A stretch of DNA of 64,000 bases from Clostridioides difficile_D. Lineage in GTDB: Bacteria > Bacillota > Clostridia > Peptostreptococcales > Peptostreptococcaceae. The DNA is taken from assembly GCA_945861085.1 (NCBI GenBank), contig OX244046.1, forward strand, positions 3,224,001 to 3,288,000. The letters run 5' to 3'. The position numbers and the translations under genes were made by a program. Positions 26,633 to 35,598 of the stretch are shown here, piece after piece (position 1 is the stretch's first letter; the number at the start of each line of letters is the position of its first letter). Under the pieces are notes generated by a model. It saw only the letters and a list, made by a program, of their open reading frames with translations. It searched no databases and had not been told where the DNA came from.

Positions 26633-27535
26633 TTACTTAATGTAATTTCTTAAAATTCCAATACTTTCAATCTCACATTCAATTACATCTCCACTACTCA
26701 TATATCGTGGAGGTGAAAAGCCCATCCCAACTCCAGAAGGTGTACCAGTAGCTATAATATCTCCAGCCTCTAAAGTCATACCTTTTGAAAGTTCTGAAAC
26801 TATATCTGAAATGTCTGATATGAATAACCTTGTATTAGAACTTTGTCTTTCTTCACCATTTACTCTACTACATACTTTAAGTTTTATAGGAAAAGAAATT
26901 GCACTTTTATGTAGGATACATGGTCCTAAAGATGTAAATGTATCTAATCCCTTTCCTCTAAACCATTGAACATGCTCTCTTTGCAACTTTCTAGCAGAAA
27001 TATCATTTATAACAGTGTACCCAAAGATATAATCTTCGACCTCTTCTTTTTTAATATTAACACCTGTCCTACCTATTACTACTCCAAGTTCAACTTCATA
27101 GTCTAGTTGATTATTTATATCAAAATGACCATCTATCTCATCTTCTGGACCTATCGCTTTTGTCACACGTTTTGTAAAATATACTGTTTTTTGGGGTTCT
27201 TCAAAACTATTATCAAAGTGAGTTTGAGTTTCTTCAAGATGGTCTTTATAGTTCACTCCCACACATAAAATATCATGTATAGGTTTTTCTATAGGAGCAT
27301 GTATAGCACATCTTTCTCTCTCAAAAGCGTTATAATTATAGAATGTCCCTTCATTTATAATAGATTTTAACTTCATAATATCGTCTTGAGATATATTTTG
27401 AATCAAATCATTTAAATCCTTAAAAGAATTACTAAGATTTAAAGAATTAATATCTATAATAAATAACTCATCTTTAGAAAAAACTCCAATCTTTTTATAC
27501 TCATTTTCTCCTTCAGTAAAACTAATAAACTTCAT
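26633..27535 (-). CDS. Fumarylacetoacetate hydrolase (FAH) family protein
   Basis: 300 residues with the FAH C-terminal fold: VGVNYKDHLEET, DYEVELGVVIGRTG (metal-ligand Glu), YTVINDISARKLQREHVQWFRGKGLDTFTSLGPC, and IATGTPSGVG. Members hydrolyse or decarboxylate beta-keto acids, or hydrate and dehydrate 2-keto-3-deoxy acids. In this sugar-acid operon it probably acts on a keto-deoxy acid. It follows the altronate-dehydratase-like gene by 50 bp. Confidence 0.85.
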   Translation of the reverse strand: MKFISFTEGENEYKKIGVFSKDELFIIDINSLNLSNSFKDLNDLIQNISQDDIMKLKSIINEGTFYNYNAFERERCAIHAPIEKPIHDILCVGVNYKDHLEETQTHFDNSFEEPQKTVYFTKRVTKAIGPEDEIDGHFDINNQLDYEVELGVVIGRTGVNIKKEEVEDYIFGYTVINDISARKLQREHVQWFRGKGLDTFTSLGPCILHKSAISFPIKLKVCSRVNGEERQSSNTRLFISDISDIVSELSKGMTLEAGDIIATGTPSGVGMGFSPPRYMSSGDVIECEIESIGILRNYIK

Positions 27536-27585
27536 AACCTCACCCTTATATTAAAATTCTATGTAATCAACCTATTACTTAAATC

Positions 27586-28746
27586 TTATACATAGTTACA
27601 TACTCTAGCTATTGCCATTTCAGTATATCCAAGAGACTCTGCTTTTGATTGTTTTCCATTTGCTACATCTATAACCATATCTAACAAATCATCTGTTAGT
27701 TCTTCCATTGTCTGTGGACCATATATAACTGGGCTAGCATCAAAATCCATATTATCTTCCATGTTTGCAAAAGTTATTTTATTTCCAGTTATTTTTATTA
27801 CTGGGGCTATTGGATTTCCTGATGGAGTTCCCCTTCCTGTACTAAACACTACTATTTGAGCTCCTCCTGCAACCATACCAGCAACAGATGAAGCATCATT
27901 TCCAGGTGTATCCATTATAACAAGACCTTTCTTATCAATCTGTTTAGCATAATCATATACTTCACTTATTTGTCTATGTCCTCCTTTATGTATACAGCCA
28001 AGCGATTTTTCTTCTAAACTTGTCAAACCACCAGCTATATTTCCAGGAGATGGATTACCTTCTCTAACTTCTTCTCCAACCAATTTTAACGAATTTTCAT
28101 ATCTATGTACTATATGTAATATTTTTTCTTTTACCTCTTCATTTACTGCTCTTCTAGCTAATATATGTTCTGCACCTATAAATTCAGTAGTTTCACTTAA
28201 AATTGATGTTGCTCCTAAATCAACAAGTCTATCACTTAATTCACCTATTAGTGGATTTGCTGCTAATCCACTTGTTGGGTCAGACCCACCACATTCAGTT
28301 CCTAGTATAAGCTCAGATATTGGAAATTCTTCTTTTCTAAGTAAAGAAGCCTCTTGTGCCATTTCTCTAGCATAACGAACAGCCTTTTCTATAGTTTTCA
28401 AAGTTCCATGTTCTTCCTGTATTACAAGAGTTTTTATTGGTTTATTTGTTCTCTCTTTTATTGCATCAACTACCAAATCATTTTGACAATTTTCGCATCC
28501 TAAAGATACAACTATTACACCATATACATTGGGATTTGCTGCATAACCAGCCATAACATCCATAGTTAATTGTTGGTCTGAATGTACTTGTGAACATCCA
28601 TTTTGATTATTAAAAGTAACTGCACCTTGAACTTGTGATGCTATTATTCTAGTTGTATCTGATGCACACACACTAGTAGGCAATATTAATATGTGGTTTC
28701 TTATACCAACTCTTCCATCTGGTCTTTTATATCCATAAAATTTCAT
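27586..28746 (-). CDS. UxaA/GarD-family dehydratase, large (C-terminal) subunit
   Basis: 386 residues: GYKRPDGRVGIRNHILILPTSVCAS, SLGCENCQ, GTECGGSDPTSGLAANPLIG and VFSTGRGTPSGNPIAPVIKITGN are the hallmark segments of altronate/galactarate dehydratase C-terminal domains, with Cys ligands for a metal or Fe-S site. The same family includes (2R)-sulfolactate sulfo-lyase SuyB. The partner SAF subunit is encoded just upstream. With a 2-keto-3-deoxygluconate-type permease in the operon, a hexonic or hexaric acid substrate is more likely. Confidence 0.88.
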   Translation of the reverse strand: MKFYGYKRPDGRVGIRNHILILPTSVCASDTTRIIASQVQGAVTFNNQNGCSQVHSDQQLTMDVMAGYAANPNVYGVIVVSLGCENCQNDLVVDAIKERTNKPIKTLVIQEEHGTLKTIEKAVRYAREMAQEASLLRKEEFPISELILGTECGGSDPTSGLAANPLIGELSDRLVDLGATSILSETTEFIGAEHILARRAVNEEVKEKILHIVHRYENSLKLVGEEVREGNPSPGNIAGGLTSLEEKSLGCIHKGGHRQISEVYDYAKQIDKKGLVIMDTPGNDASSVAGMVAGGAQIVVFSTGRGTPSGNPIAPVIKITGNKITFANMEDNMDFDASPVIYGPQTMEELTDDLLDMVIDVANGKQSKAESLGYTEMAIARVCNYV

Positions 28747-28901
28747 ACTGATTTCCTCCTAAAATAGTCTCTATACTTTCTGTAATTTTCATGTATTATA
28801 ACTTTTTTTACACTAACTAATCAAACAGCTAAAATTCTATTTGATAATTATTCAATACTAAAAACAATGAATACAACTTTTATAATTTTATAAATATTAT
28901 T

Positions 28902-29207
28902 TTATATGTTAACCACAGCTTGTTTATCCAAATCCTCTCTAACACTTCTAACATTATGAATATGTACATGTTGACCAATTTTTATTTCCTGATTTGCTTC
29001 TCCTATATGCTCACCATATTTAGTAACTTTATCACCTTGGGCTATATCTTTTATAGCCAATTTATGATAAATAGTTATATCATCTAGTGCTGTAATGGTT
29101 TTTATCGTTTTATCTTTTAATTTAAAACTAATTTCACTATCTTTAGCTATTGCTTCAATAGCTACTGCAACATTATCTTTTTCATCAATTATCACTGCAT
29201 TTATCAT
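28902..29207 (-). CDS. UxaA-family dehydratase, small (SAF-domain) subunit
   Basis: 101 residues forming a SAF domain (AVAIEAIAKDSEISFKL...IAIKDIAQGDKVTKYGEHIGEANQEIKIGQHVHIHNV), the N-terminal subunit of split altronate/galactarate dehydratases and of SuyA. It would pair with the large subunit 155 bp downstream. Split subunits are the norm in Clostridia and need no further explanation. Confidence 0.88.
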   Translation of the reverse strand: MINAVIIDEKDNVAVAIEAIAKDSEISFKLKDKTIKTITALDDITIYHKLAIKDIAQGDKVTKYGEHIGEANQEIKIGQHVHIHNVRSVREDLDKQAVVNI

Positions 29208-29304
29208 TATTCTTATTCTCCTTTATAAATAATATAATTTTATTAACATCCTAAAATCTAATTAAAGAGTTTACTATCTCAACAACAGCTCATTGTAATA
29301 TGAA

Positions 29305-30279
29305 TTAAGCTGTCATTGTCCCATCCTCATTTTGTTTTGGAAACTTAGGACATCCATACTTCTTAGCCCACCAACTAGTTATAAGAGGAACTAATATTGC
29401 AGTGACAACTACTGCTGCTGCCACTTGTGTTGTAGCTGTTGCAACATATGGTTGCCATGATGGGTCAACTAATGCAACAGCAGCAGGTACAGCAATTGCA
29501 TTTCCAGCAGTCGTAGCTACAGCCCATCCTGCATATCCTGGACGTTTTCCTATAAATTTATCACAGAATACTATAAATACACCTCCTACAAACACAGATA
29601 TTAATCCAAGTAGTACTCCTGATAAACCTCCTTTTAGTATACTTGCAAGATTTATACTACTACCAAGCGCAAATCCTACAAAAGGTACAAGCAAATTACA
29701 TCCTGGCTCTAAAAACTCTTTCATTTTTTTGTCAAAGTTACCTATTATCATCCCAACAAGTATTGGCACTATTGCAGCCAATAATGACATCAAAGGTACA
29801 TTTGCAAGACCTGAAGTTCCAAGAGCTATCAGTGTAAAAAATGGTCCATCATTTAAAGTAAGTAAACTCATAGTTGCACAATCTGTTTCATCTCCATATG
29901 AAGTCATTAGTGAAAGATATATACTACCATTGCTATTTGTAACTGCACTTATAACAGCTAACGTTGTAAGACCAAGAACTCCATCCATTCCAAATAATTT
30001 TCCTATAAGTATACCTATTAAAGCTCCTATAGCAAATTTAGAACCAAGAAGTATACCACCTCTTTTTAAAACTTTTGGCATTTCTCTAAATTGGAGTTGA
30101 GTTCCCAAGCATACCAACTGGACTCCAATTATAGTTGCAGACCCAACACTTGAAAATACGGCTGTCGTAAATGAGCCTATTTGCACAATATCTGGACAAA
30201 ATGTATTAATGAAAGCTGCTATAAACATCGGCACTATCATCATACCTGCAGGAATTTTTTTAATAAAATCCATTATCAT
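29305..30279 (-). CDS. kdgT: 2-keto-3-deoxygluconate permease (KdgT family)
   Basis: A 324-residue membrane protein with about ten TM helices, matching KdgT (KKIPAGMMIVPMFIAAFINTFCPDIVQIGSFTTAVF; NSNGSIYLSLMTSYGDETDC; KRPGYAGWAVATTAGNAIAVPAAVA). It imports 2-keto-3-deoxy sugar acids by cation symport. First gene of the operon; SD GGAGGAG precedes the ATG, and a palindromic operator shared with the alcohol dehydrogenase lies 75 bp upstream. Confidence 0.92.
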   Translation of the reverse strand: MIMDFIKKIPAGMMIVPMFIAAFINTFCPDIVQIGSFTTAVFSSVGSATIIGVQLVCLGTQLQFREMPKVLKRGGILLGSKFAIGALIGILIGKLFGMDGVLGLTTLAVISAVTNSNGSIYLSLMTSYGDETDCATMSLLTLNDGPFFTLIALGTSGLANVPLMSLLAAIVPILVGMIIGNFDKKMKEFLEPGCNLLVPFVGFALGSSINLASILKGGLSGVLLGLISVFVGGVFIVFCDKFIGKRPGYAGWAVATTAGNAIAVPAAVALVDPSWQPYVATATTQVAAAVVVTAILVPLITSWWAKKYGCPKFPKQNEDGTMTA

Positions 30280-30353
30280 AAAGTTACTCCTCCTAAAACA
30301 TGATATTTAATTACTCTTATTAAGTTTTTAGCTTTAAATCTAACGGCCGTTTC

Positions 30354-30371
30354 AGTTCGTATTTAAGAACT
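30354..30371. promoter_or_regulatory. Probable IclR operator upstream of the kdgT operon
   Basis: GTTCGTATTTAAGAAC (30355-30370) matches the palindrome at 31854-31869 at 14 of 16 positions. The rest of 30280-30872 (593 bp) is AT-rich, with an ACGGCCGT palindrome at 30342-30349 and no ORF I can support. Confidence 0.6.
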
Positions 30372-30872
30372 AAGTTTTTATTTACGAATCTTTGAATTAA
30401 TGATAGCATTTTCCTATTTATGAGTCAATAAAAAAATAAATTTTTGTCAAAATTTTTTCAAATTGTCTGATAATATATATTATGTATTATCAAATAGCTT
30501 CATTATATGCAAAAATACAAAGTATTTAAAATTATAGAGTACTCAAAACCACAAAATTTTTAGAAAACCTCAATAATAGACAAATTATAAAATACAAATT
30601 CACAATATTTTGATATCTTCATCTAAAAAACACCATTAAATAGATTCTCTTAAATTATATAACTAAATATCACTAACTTTCTTTAGGTATATTTTGGAAA
30701 TTAAGCTAGCCTTTAATATATAACCTTCTAAAAAAATGTATATATGTATTTGAATCAAGAGCTTATTTATATACAAATCTACATATTTGTTTTCTACATT
30801 GTAAAATATCGCATAGTGTGCTAAAATCAACATATTCTAATACTTTAAATTAATAAAAAGAGGGGGAAATTT

Positions 30873-31649
30873 ATGACTTCAGATAATCATCGCCCAACAG
30901 CTAGGATATTAGATATTTTAGAAGCATTAGCTGAATCCGAAAACGGATATACTCTTACAGAAATAGCAGATGCTATAAATGCTCCAAAAAGTAGCATCTT
31001 TCCTATAGTTCATACACTTAATGCTAGAAAATATATTACTATCGATAAGAACACATCTAAATATTCTATAGGTATACGTTCTTATACATTAGGGTCTTCA
31101 TTTTTTGAAAAGAGAACTATTTTTAACTATATAATTGATGAAATGACTAATATAGTTAATTCTTGTTCTGAGACTTGTCAGCTTGGTATACTTGACAATA
31201 ATGAAGTTCTTTATATCGGCAAAGTAGATTCTCCAGAACCAATTAGACTTATTTCTTATGTTGGAAAGAAAATACCTGCTAATTGTACAGGTCTTGGAAA
31301 AGCTCTTTTATGTGATTTTGATAAGGAAAAGCTAATAAGTTTATATCCAGATGGTCTAAAAGGTTTTACAGAAAAATCAATTACAGATTTTGACGTTTTA
31401 TATGACCAACTTCTTGAAGTTCAAAAAACACAAATAGCTTCAGAATGTGAGGAATCAATGGAACACCTAAAATGTCTTGCTGTACCGATAAGAAAAAATG
31501 GATGTATAAGAGCTGCTGTTAGTGTAACACTGCCATTATTTAGAGCTAATGAAGAAAAAATAGAACTGATAAAAAAATTACTTTTAAATGCTCAGAAAAA
31601 TATTCAATCTATGATGGAAGAACGTAATGAAGATATTGTAATAAATTAG
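30873..31649 (+). CDS. IclR-family transcriptional regulator (KdgR-like)
   Basis: 258 residues: an N-terminal winged helix (TARILDILEALAESENGYTLTEIADAINAPKSSIFPIVHTLNARKYI) and a C-terminal IclR effector domain (QLGILDNNEVLYIGKVDSP; NCTGLGKALL; SECEESMEHLKCLAVPIRKNG). It sits between the minus-strand permease operon and the plus-strand dehydrogenase, the usual place for a local sugar-acid repressor. SD GAGGGGG is clear. The shared GTTC-N8-GAAC palindrome is its likely target. Confidence 0.9.
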   Translation: MTSDNHRPTARILDILEALAESENGYTLTEIADAINAPKSSIFPIVHTLNARKYITIDKNTSKYSIGIRSYTLGSSFFEKRTIFNYIIDEMTNIVNSCSETCQLGILDNNEVLYIGKVDSPEPIRLISYVGKKIPANCTGLGKALLCDFDKEKLISLYPDGLKGFTEKSITDFDVLYDQLLEVQKTQIASECEESMEHLKCLAVPIRKNGCIRAAVSVTLPLFRANEEKIELIKKLLLNAQKNIQSMMEERNEDIVIN

Positions 31650-31737
31650 ATTAATATTTTGTATGTGTAAGATATTATTGTAATAATTAAAAATTTTATT
31701 TTAAACCAATATATTTATTTGATTTATACAGTAAAAA

Positions 31738-31777
31738 ACAAAGTTGCTGACTTAATTACAGTAACTTTGTTTTTTTA
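31738..31777 (+). terminator. Intrinsic terminator after the IclR gene
   Basis: Arms ACAAAGTT/AACTTTGT with an inner CTG/CAG pair, followed by seven Ts, about 90 bp past the IclR stop. Confidence 0.85.
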
Positions 31778-31797
31778 TAATCTTTTTTATCTTTTTA

Positions 31798-31869
31798 TTG
31801 ACATAATAAAAATACTGTGTTAAATTCTAATCATAATCGTAATTACGAATCAAGTTCTTATATAAGAAC
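31798..31869 (+). promoter_or_regulatory. Promoter and operator of the iron-type alcohol dehydrogenase
   Basis: TTGACA (31798-31803), a 17-bp spacer, and TAAATT (31821-31826) form a good sigma-A promoter. A perfect 16-bp palindrome GTTCTTATATAAGAAC (31854-31869) lies downstream of the expected start, a position suited to repression. The same motif occurs before kdgT. Confidence 0.7.
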
Positions 31870-31981
31870 CAACAAACCTATATTAATCTAAAATACAATA
31901 TATTATTGGTAAATTAGTGAAAATTATTAGATATATATTTCTACATAAAAAATCAATTTAAAATAAAAGGAGATTTCAGTT

Positions 31982-33127
31982 ATGAGCATTTATTATGTAC
32001 CACCAATAAATTTACTTGGGAAAGGATGTCTTAATGAAGCTAAAGATTCAATCAAATCATTAGGGACTAAGAAGGCATTTGTTGTTAGTGATAAATTTCT
32101 AGTTTCAAATGGTACTGTAAAAAAAGTAACAGATATTTTATCACAGATAGGTGTAGACTTTGCTATTTATGATGAAGTTAAACAAAATCCAACTGTAACT
32201 AATGTAAATAAAGGACTTGAAATATTAAAATCAGAAAATTGCGACTTTGTTATTACTATAGGAGGTGGTTCTCCACAAGACTGTGGCAAAGCTATATCTA
32301 TATTAGCCACTAATGGAGGAGATATTCGAGACTATGAAGGTATCAATAAAACTTCAAAAAAATGTCTTCCTATCGTAGCCATAACTACTACTGCTGGTAC
32401 ATCTGCAGAAGTTACAATAAACTATGTTATAACTGATGAAGACAGACATGTAAAAATGATAATGGTTGATACCAATTCTCTAGCTACAATGACAGTAAAT
32501 GACCCAGAATTAATGATTAGTAAACCATCTAATTTAACAGCAGCAACTGGTATGGATGCACTAACTCATGCTATAGAAGCTGTAGTAGCTAATGGAGCTT
32601 ATGATGTTACAGATTCAACTGCCCTATATTCTATAAAGCAGATATTTAAATACCTTCCAAGAGCTGTTAAAAATGGTAATGATATAGAAGCTAGAGAACA
32701 AATGTGTTATGCTTGTTTTTTAAATGGAATTGCATTTAGTAACGCAGGTCTTGGAAACGTACATGCTATGGCTCATCAATTGGGAGGTTTGTATGATTTA
32801 CCTCATGGAGTATGTAATGCTATGCTACTTCCAATAGTGGAAGAAGAAAATGCTAAATCTGCTCCTTCTAAATTCCGCCCAATAGCTGAAGTTATTGGAA
32901 TGAATGTACATAATAAATCAGATAAAGAGTGTGTTGACTTTGTAATAGATAAAATAAAAGCTCTTTCTAAAGAAGTAGGAATTCCAAAATCTTTGAAAGA
33001 TGTAGGCGTTTATAACCCTAATTTTGAATTGCTTGCAGAAAACTCTATGAAAGATGCTTGTGCTGGAGCTAATCCTGTTTTCTTTGATAAAGACAAGATT
33101 ATAGAATTATTTATGAAAATATCTTAA
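31982..33127 (+). CDS. Iron-containing (group III) alcohol dehydrogenase
   Basis: 381 residues: NAD-binding GGGSPQDCGKAI (~97-108) and TTAGTSAEVT, then metal ligands in GMDALTHAIEA, GNVHAMAHQLGG and LPHGVCNAMLLP. It oxidises alcohols or reduces aldehydes with NAD(P)H. Because its promoter carries the same palindrome as the kdgT operon, it probably reduces an aldehyde released by sugar-acid cleavage, such as tartronate semialdehyde, glyceraldehyde or a four-carbon analogue (inference). SD AAGGAG precedes the ATG. Confidence 0.92.
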   Translation: MSIYYVPPINLLGKGCLNEAKDSIKSLGTKKAFVVSDKFLVSNGTVKKVTDILSQIGVDFAIYDEVKQNPTVTNVNKGLEILKSENCDFVITIGGGSPQDCGKAISILATNGGDIRDYEGINKTSKKCLPIVAITTTAGTSAEVTINYVITDEDRHVKMIMVDTNSLATMTVNDPELMISKPSNLTAATGMDALTHAIEAVVANGAYDVTDSTALYSIKQIFKYLPRAVKNGNDIEAREQMCYACFLNGIAFSNAGLGNVHAMAHQLGGLYDLPHGVCNAMLLPIVEEENAKSAPSKFRPIAEVIGMNVHNKSDKECVDFVIDKIKALSKEVGIPKSLKDVGVYNPNFELLAENSMKDACAGANPVFFDKDKIIELFMKIS

Positions 33128-33165
33128 ACATAACAATCTATCCCCTAGATTAATTATGTATATTT

Positions 33166-33216
33166 ATAAGAGAGTGCCTCAAAATATTTTTTATTTTATT
33201 ACTGGTACTCTCTTAT
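33166..33216. repeat. Inverted repeat between the dehydrogenase and the L,D-transpeptidase gene
   Basis: Arms ATAAGAGAGTGCC/GGTACTCTCTTAT (12 of 13 complementary) with a 25-nt loop between two convergent genes. It probably serves as a bidirectional terminator. The loop start (CTCAAAATA) resembles the MITE-like repeat edge, so it may be a decayed relative. Confidence 0.5.
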
Positions 33217-33288
33217 GATTAAAATATTTTTTATTAAATACTAGTATCTAATCTTATTTATTAAAAATCTATGCTTATAATAATTCTC

Positions 33289-34140
33289 TTAATGGATTAT
33301 AACTGTTGTTGTATCTGGTATATTATCGTATATCCATTTCGCATTTTCTGTACTTAATCTTATACATCCATGGCTAAGAGCTTCACCAAGTCTGCCATCT
33401 ATTATATAGCTTCCTGTTGAATCATATAGTACAGAATGATAGTAATAACCTCCTTTAATTCTGGTAGCATACTTAACTGAATATTCATCTGTTCCAAAAG
33501 AAGGCTTTCTTCCACTTATATAAAATATACCTGTTATAGTTGGAGTATCAGGTTTACCTATAGTACATTGCCACTTGTAAAGTTGTCCCCAGCCTCCATT
33601 GTCTTTCTTAAAAATATAAGTATATTTATTTCTAAGGTCTGTTACAATTAGATAGTCACTAGTACTTTTAATGTTATTTTCATTAACAAATTTAGTCATA
33701 TCAGTATAAAAATAGTTATAATCTAATTCATTGGGTTTATTCCCATCAGTCGATAAAAAATAATTAAAAACATACCCTATTTTATCATCATATACAACCT
33801 TACTCCAATCTCCATCTACTTGTAAGACTTCAACCCTAGATTTTTCAGGAATTACTGTAATTATATTGGAAGTTGTAGACTTATCTTCTCTTAAGTTTAA
33901 GTTACTCCAAGTATATTCGCTTACTGATACCAAATCCTTATATACATATCCTTCTTGAGAATTGTACATCACTTTAATCCAGTCATCTTCTTCATCTAAT
34001 ACCTCCATTTTAGCTCCCTGAGGTATTACAGTTATGATACTTGAATTTGTAGATTTGACAGACCTCAAATTTACATTTGCTAAAGCATATTTATATATAG
34101 GCGCTCTGTATTTTTTAATATTTAGTTTAGTTAATTTCAC
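33289..34140 (-). CDS. L,D-transpeptidase (YkuD) with two N-terminal SH3b domains
   Basis: About 283 residues. Two bacterial SH3 repeats (ANVNLRSVKSTNSSIITVIPQGAKMEVL; SNLNLREDKSTTSNIITVIPEKSRVEVL) precede a YkuD domain with the catalytic SHGCIRL motif (Cys near residue 262). YkuD enzymes make 3-3 peptidoglycan cross-links, dominant in C. difficile; from memory it resembles one of the three original Ldts there. GTG at 34140 has SD AGAGGATGG. No signal peptide or TM helix is visible from either start, which is odd for an extracytoplasmic enzyme. Confidence 0.88.
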   Translation of the reverse strand: MKLTKLNIKKYRAPIYKYALANVNLRSVKSTNSSIITVIPQGAKMEVLDEEDDWIKVMYNSQEGYVYKDLVSVSEYTWSNLNLREDKSTTSNIITVIPEKSRVEVLQVDGDWSKVVYDDKIGYVFNYFLSTDGNKPNELDYNYFYTDMTKFVNENNIKSTSDYLIVTDLRNKYTYIFKKDNGGWGQLYKWQCTIGKPDTPTITGIFYISGRKPSFGTDEYSVKYATRIKGGYYYHSVLYDSTGSYIIDGRLGEALSHGCIRLSTENAKWIYDNIPDTTTVIIH

Positions 34141-34277
34141 ACATATCCATCCTCTCATATGTCTTTTTACAACATTTTATGAAATTCGATATGTATTCGT
34201 TCTCCTATTTTCAAACTTTGCTCATATTGCTAATAATATTGCTACATATATACTTAGATATTCTCACTTATATTCAT

Positions 34278-34361
34278 CTACTTATTTAAATTTACGATAT
34301 TGCAGTCTTTAATATACTCTTCAATTATACCTCTAGCCACATTAAAATAACTTATACACTT
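34278..34361 (-). pseudogene. 3' remnant of a DUF434 gene beyond the IStron
   Basis: Starting at the inferred 3' splice point, the frame reads KCISYFNVARGIIEEYIKDCNIVNLNK then stop, which resembles the C-terminal end of DUF434 proteins. The N-terminal half is on the other side of the IStron (36569-36864). The middle ~120 residues are absent from both sides. Confidence 0.55.
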
Positions 34362-34364
34362 CTG

Positions 34365-34395
34365 AACCTCCCATGACTAAAGTCACAGGGTTCCT
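34365..34395 (-). ncRNA. IStron right-end hairpin (3' intron end / TnpB omega-RNA scaffold)
   Basis: Minus strand GGAACC...TGACTTTAGTCA...GGTTC folds as nested stems at the very 3' end of the element. In IS605 elements this region is the scaffold of the TnpB guide RNA, with the guide taken from the flanking DNA beyond 34361. A related hairpin with CTAAAGTCA occurs at the left end (36530-36556). Confidence 0.6.
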
Positions 34396-34478
34396 GCTTC
34401 ACAGAATTTTGCATACTAAAATATGTCTTACTAATTCTCCACAGGCTATCCCCATAGTTCCTACGGTTCTTACATAAG

Positions 34479-35588
34479 TTATTTATTTTGAATTGTTATT
34501 AGTCTTAATCCTTCTTTTAATATATTTATACTTGCATTTATATCTCTATCGTGAGTTTCATTACAACTAGGACAAATCCATTCTCTTATATTTAAGTCCT
34601 TCACTTCTTCGTTTTTGTACCCACATTTATTGCATATTTGTGAACTTGCAAAGAATTTACCTACTTTTACAATTTTTCTACCATACCAATTAGCCTTGTA
34701 TTCTAATTGACGAATAAACTCTGACCATGATACATCAGAAATTAAGCGAGATAGTTTATGATTTTTAATCATATTCTTTACTTGTAAATCTTCTATGCAA
34801 ATAATATCGTTCTCTTTTATTAGTTTAGTAGATAGTTTTTGTAGAAAATCATTTCTTTGATTAGCTATATGTTCTTGAAGTCTTGCAACTTTTAATCTTG
34901 CTTTATTTCTATTTAAACTACCGATTGTTTTTCTCGATAATTCTCTTTGTAATTTAGCAAGTTTGTTTAATGACTTCTTAAGATACTTAGGATTTTCTAT
35001 AAATTCTCCACAACTTGAGATACAAAATTCTTTAATTCCTAAATCTAAACCTATCTGATTATTAGTATTTTCAAATGCTTCAATATCTACATCAGTACAG
35101 CATAATGATACATAATATCTACCACTTGGTTCTTTAGATATAGTAGCATTAAGTATTCTACCTTGAGGTACTTGTTTATCCCTTACCTTAACCATACCAA
35201 GTTTAGGTAGTTTTATATGTTGACCACAATACATAATGTTTCCATTTGTAAAGTTAGTTTTATATGAAAATCTATTAGTTTTCTTTGATTTAAATTTAGG
35301 AAATCCTGCCTTTTCTTTAAAGAATTTTTCATACGCGTTTTCTAAATCTTTTAAAGCGTTTTGTAGTGAAAATTTGTCAGGTTCTTTAAGCCACTTTAAT
35401 TCTTTTTTTAAGTTGGTCAAATCAGAACTACACTGTTTATAAGTAAAAGTTTCTTTATCGTTTTTATAAACTTCTATTCTTTTAGCAAGATATTTATTAT
35501 ATACAAATCTACAACATCCAAAAGTTTTGTTAATTAACTCTTGCTGTTTTTTATTTGGATACATTCTAAACTTATAAGCTTTTTCCAC
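34479..35588 (-). CDS. tnpB: IS605 OrfB / TnpB RNA-guided endonuclease
   Basis: About 369 residues and apparently complete: N-terminal OrfB helix-turn-helix (EKAYKFRMYPNKKQQELINKTFGCCRFVYNKYL), RuvC residues in IGLDLGIKEF, ICIEDLQVKNM and THDRDINASINIL, and a zinc ribbon CNKCGYKNEE...WICPSCNETHDRD. TnpB cuts DNA guided by the element's right-end RNA and promotes element retention. GTG at 35588 is favoured, with SD GAGGTGG. It starts 11 bp after tnpA. Confidence 0.92.
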   Translation of the reverse strand: MEKAYKFRMYPNKKQQELINKTFGCCRFVYNKYLAKRIEVYKNDKETFTYKQCSSDLTNLKKELKWLKEPDKFSLQNALKDLENAYEKFFKEKAGFPKFKSKKTNRFSYKTNFTNGNIMYCGQHIKLPKLGMVKVRDKQVPQGRILNATISKEPSGRYYVSLCCTDVDIEAFENTNNQIGLDLGIKEFCISSCGEFIENPKYLKKSLNKLAKLQRELSRKTIGSLNRNKARLKVARLQEHIANQRNDFLQKLSTKLIKENDIICIEDLQVKNMIKNHKLSRLISDVSWSEFIRQLEYKANWYGRKIVKVGKFFASSQICNKCGYKNEEVKDLNIREWICPSCNETHDRDINASINILKEGLRLITIQNK

Positions 35589-35598
35589 TACTACCACC

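Noticed and set aside
29402..30100. Plus-strand ORF (232 codons)
   Set aside because: Antisense shadow of the KdgT permease gene; no family, no SD.
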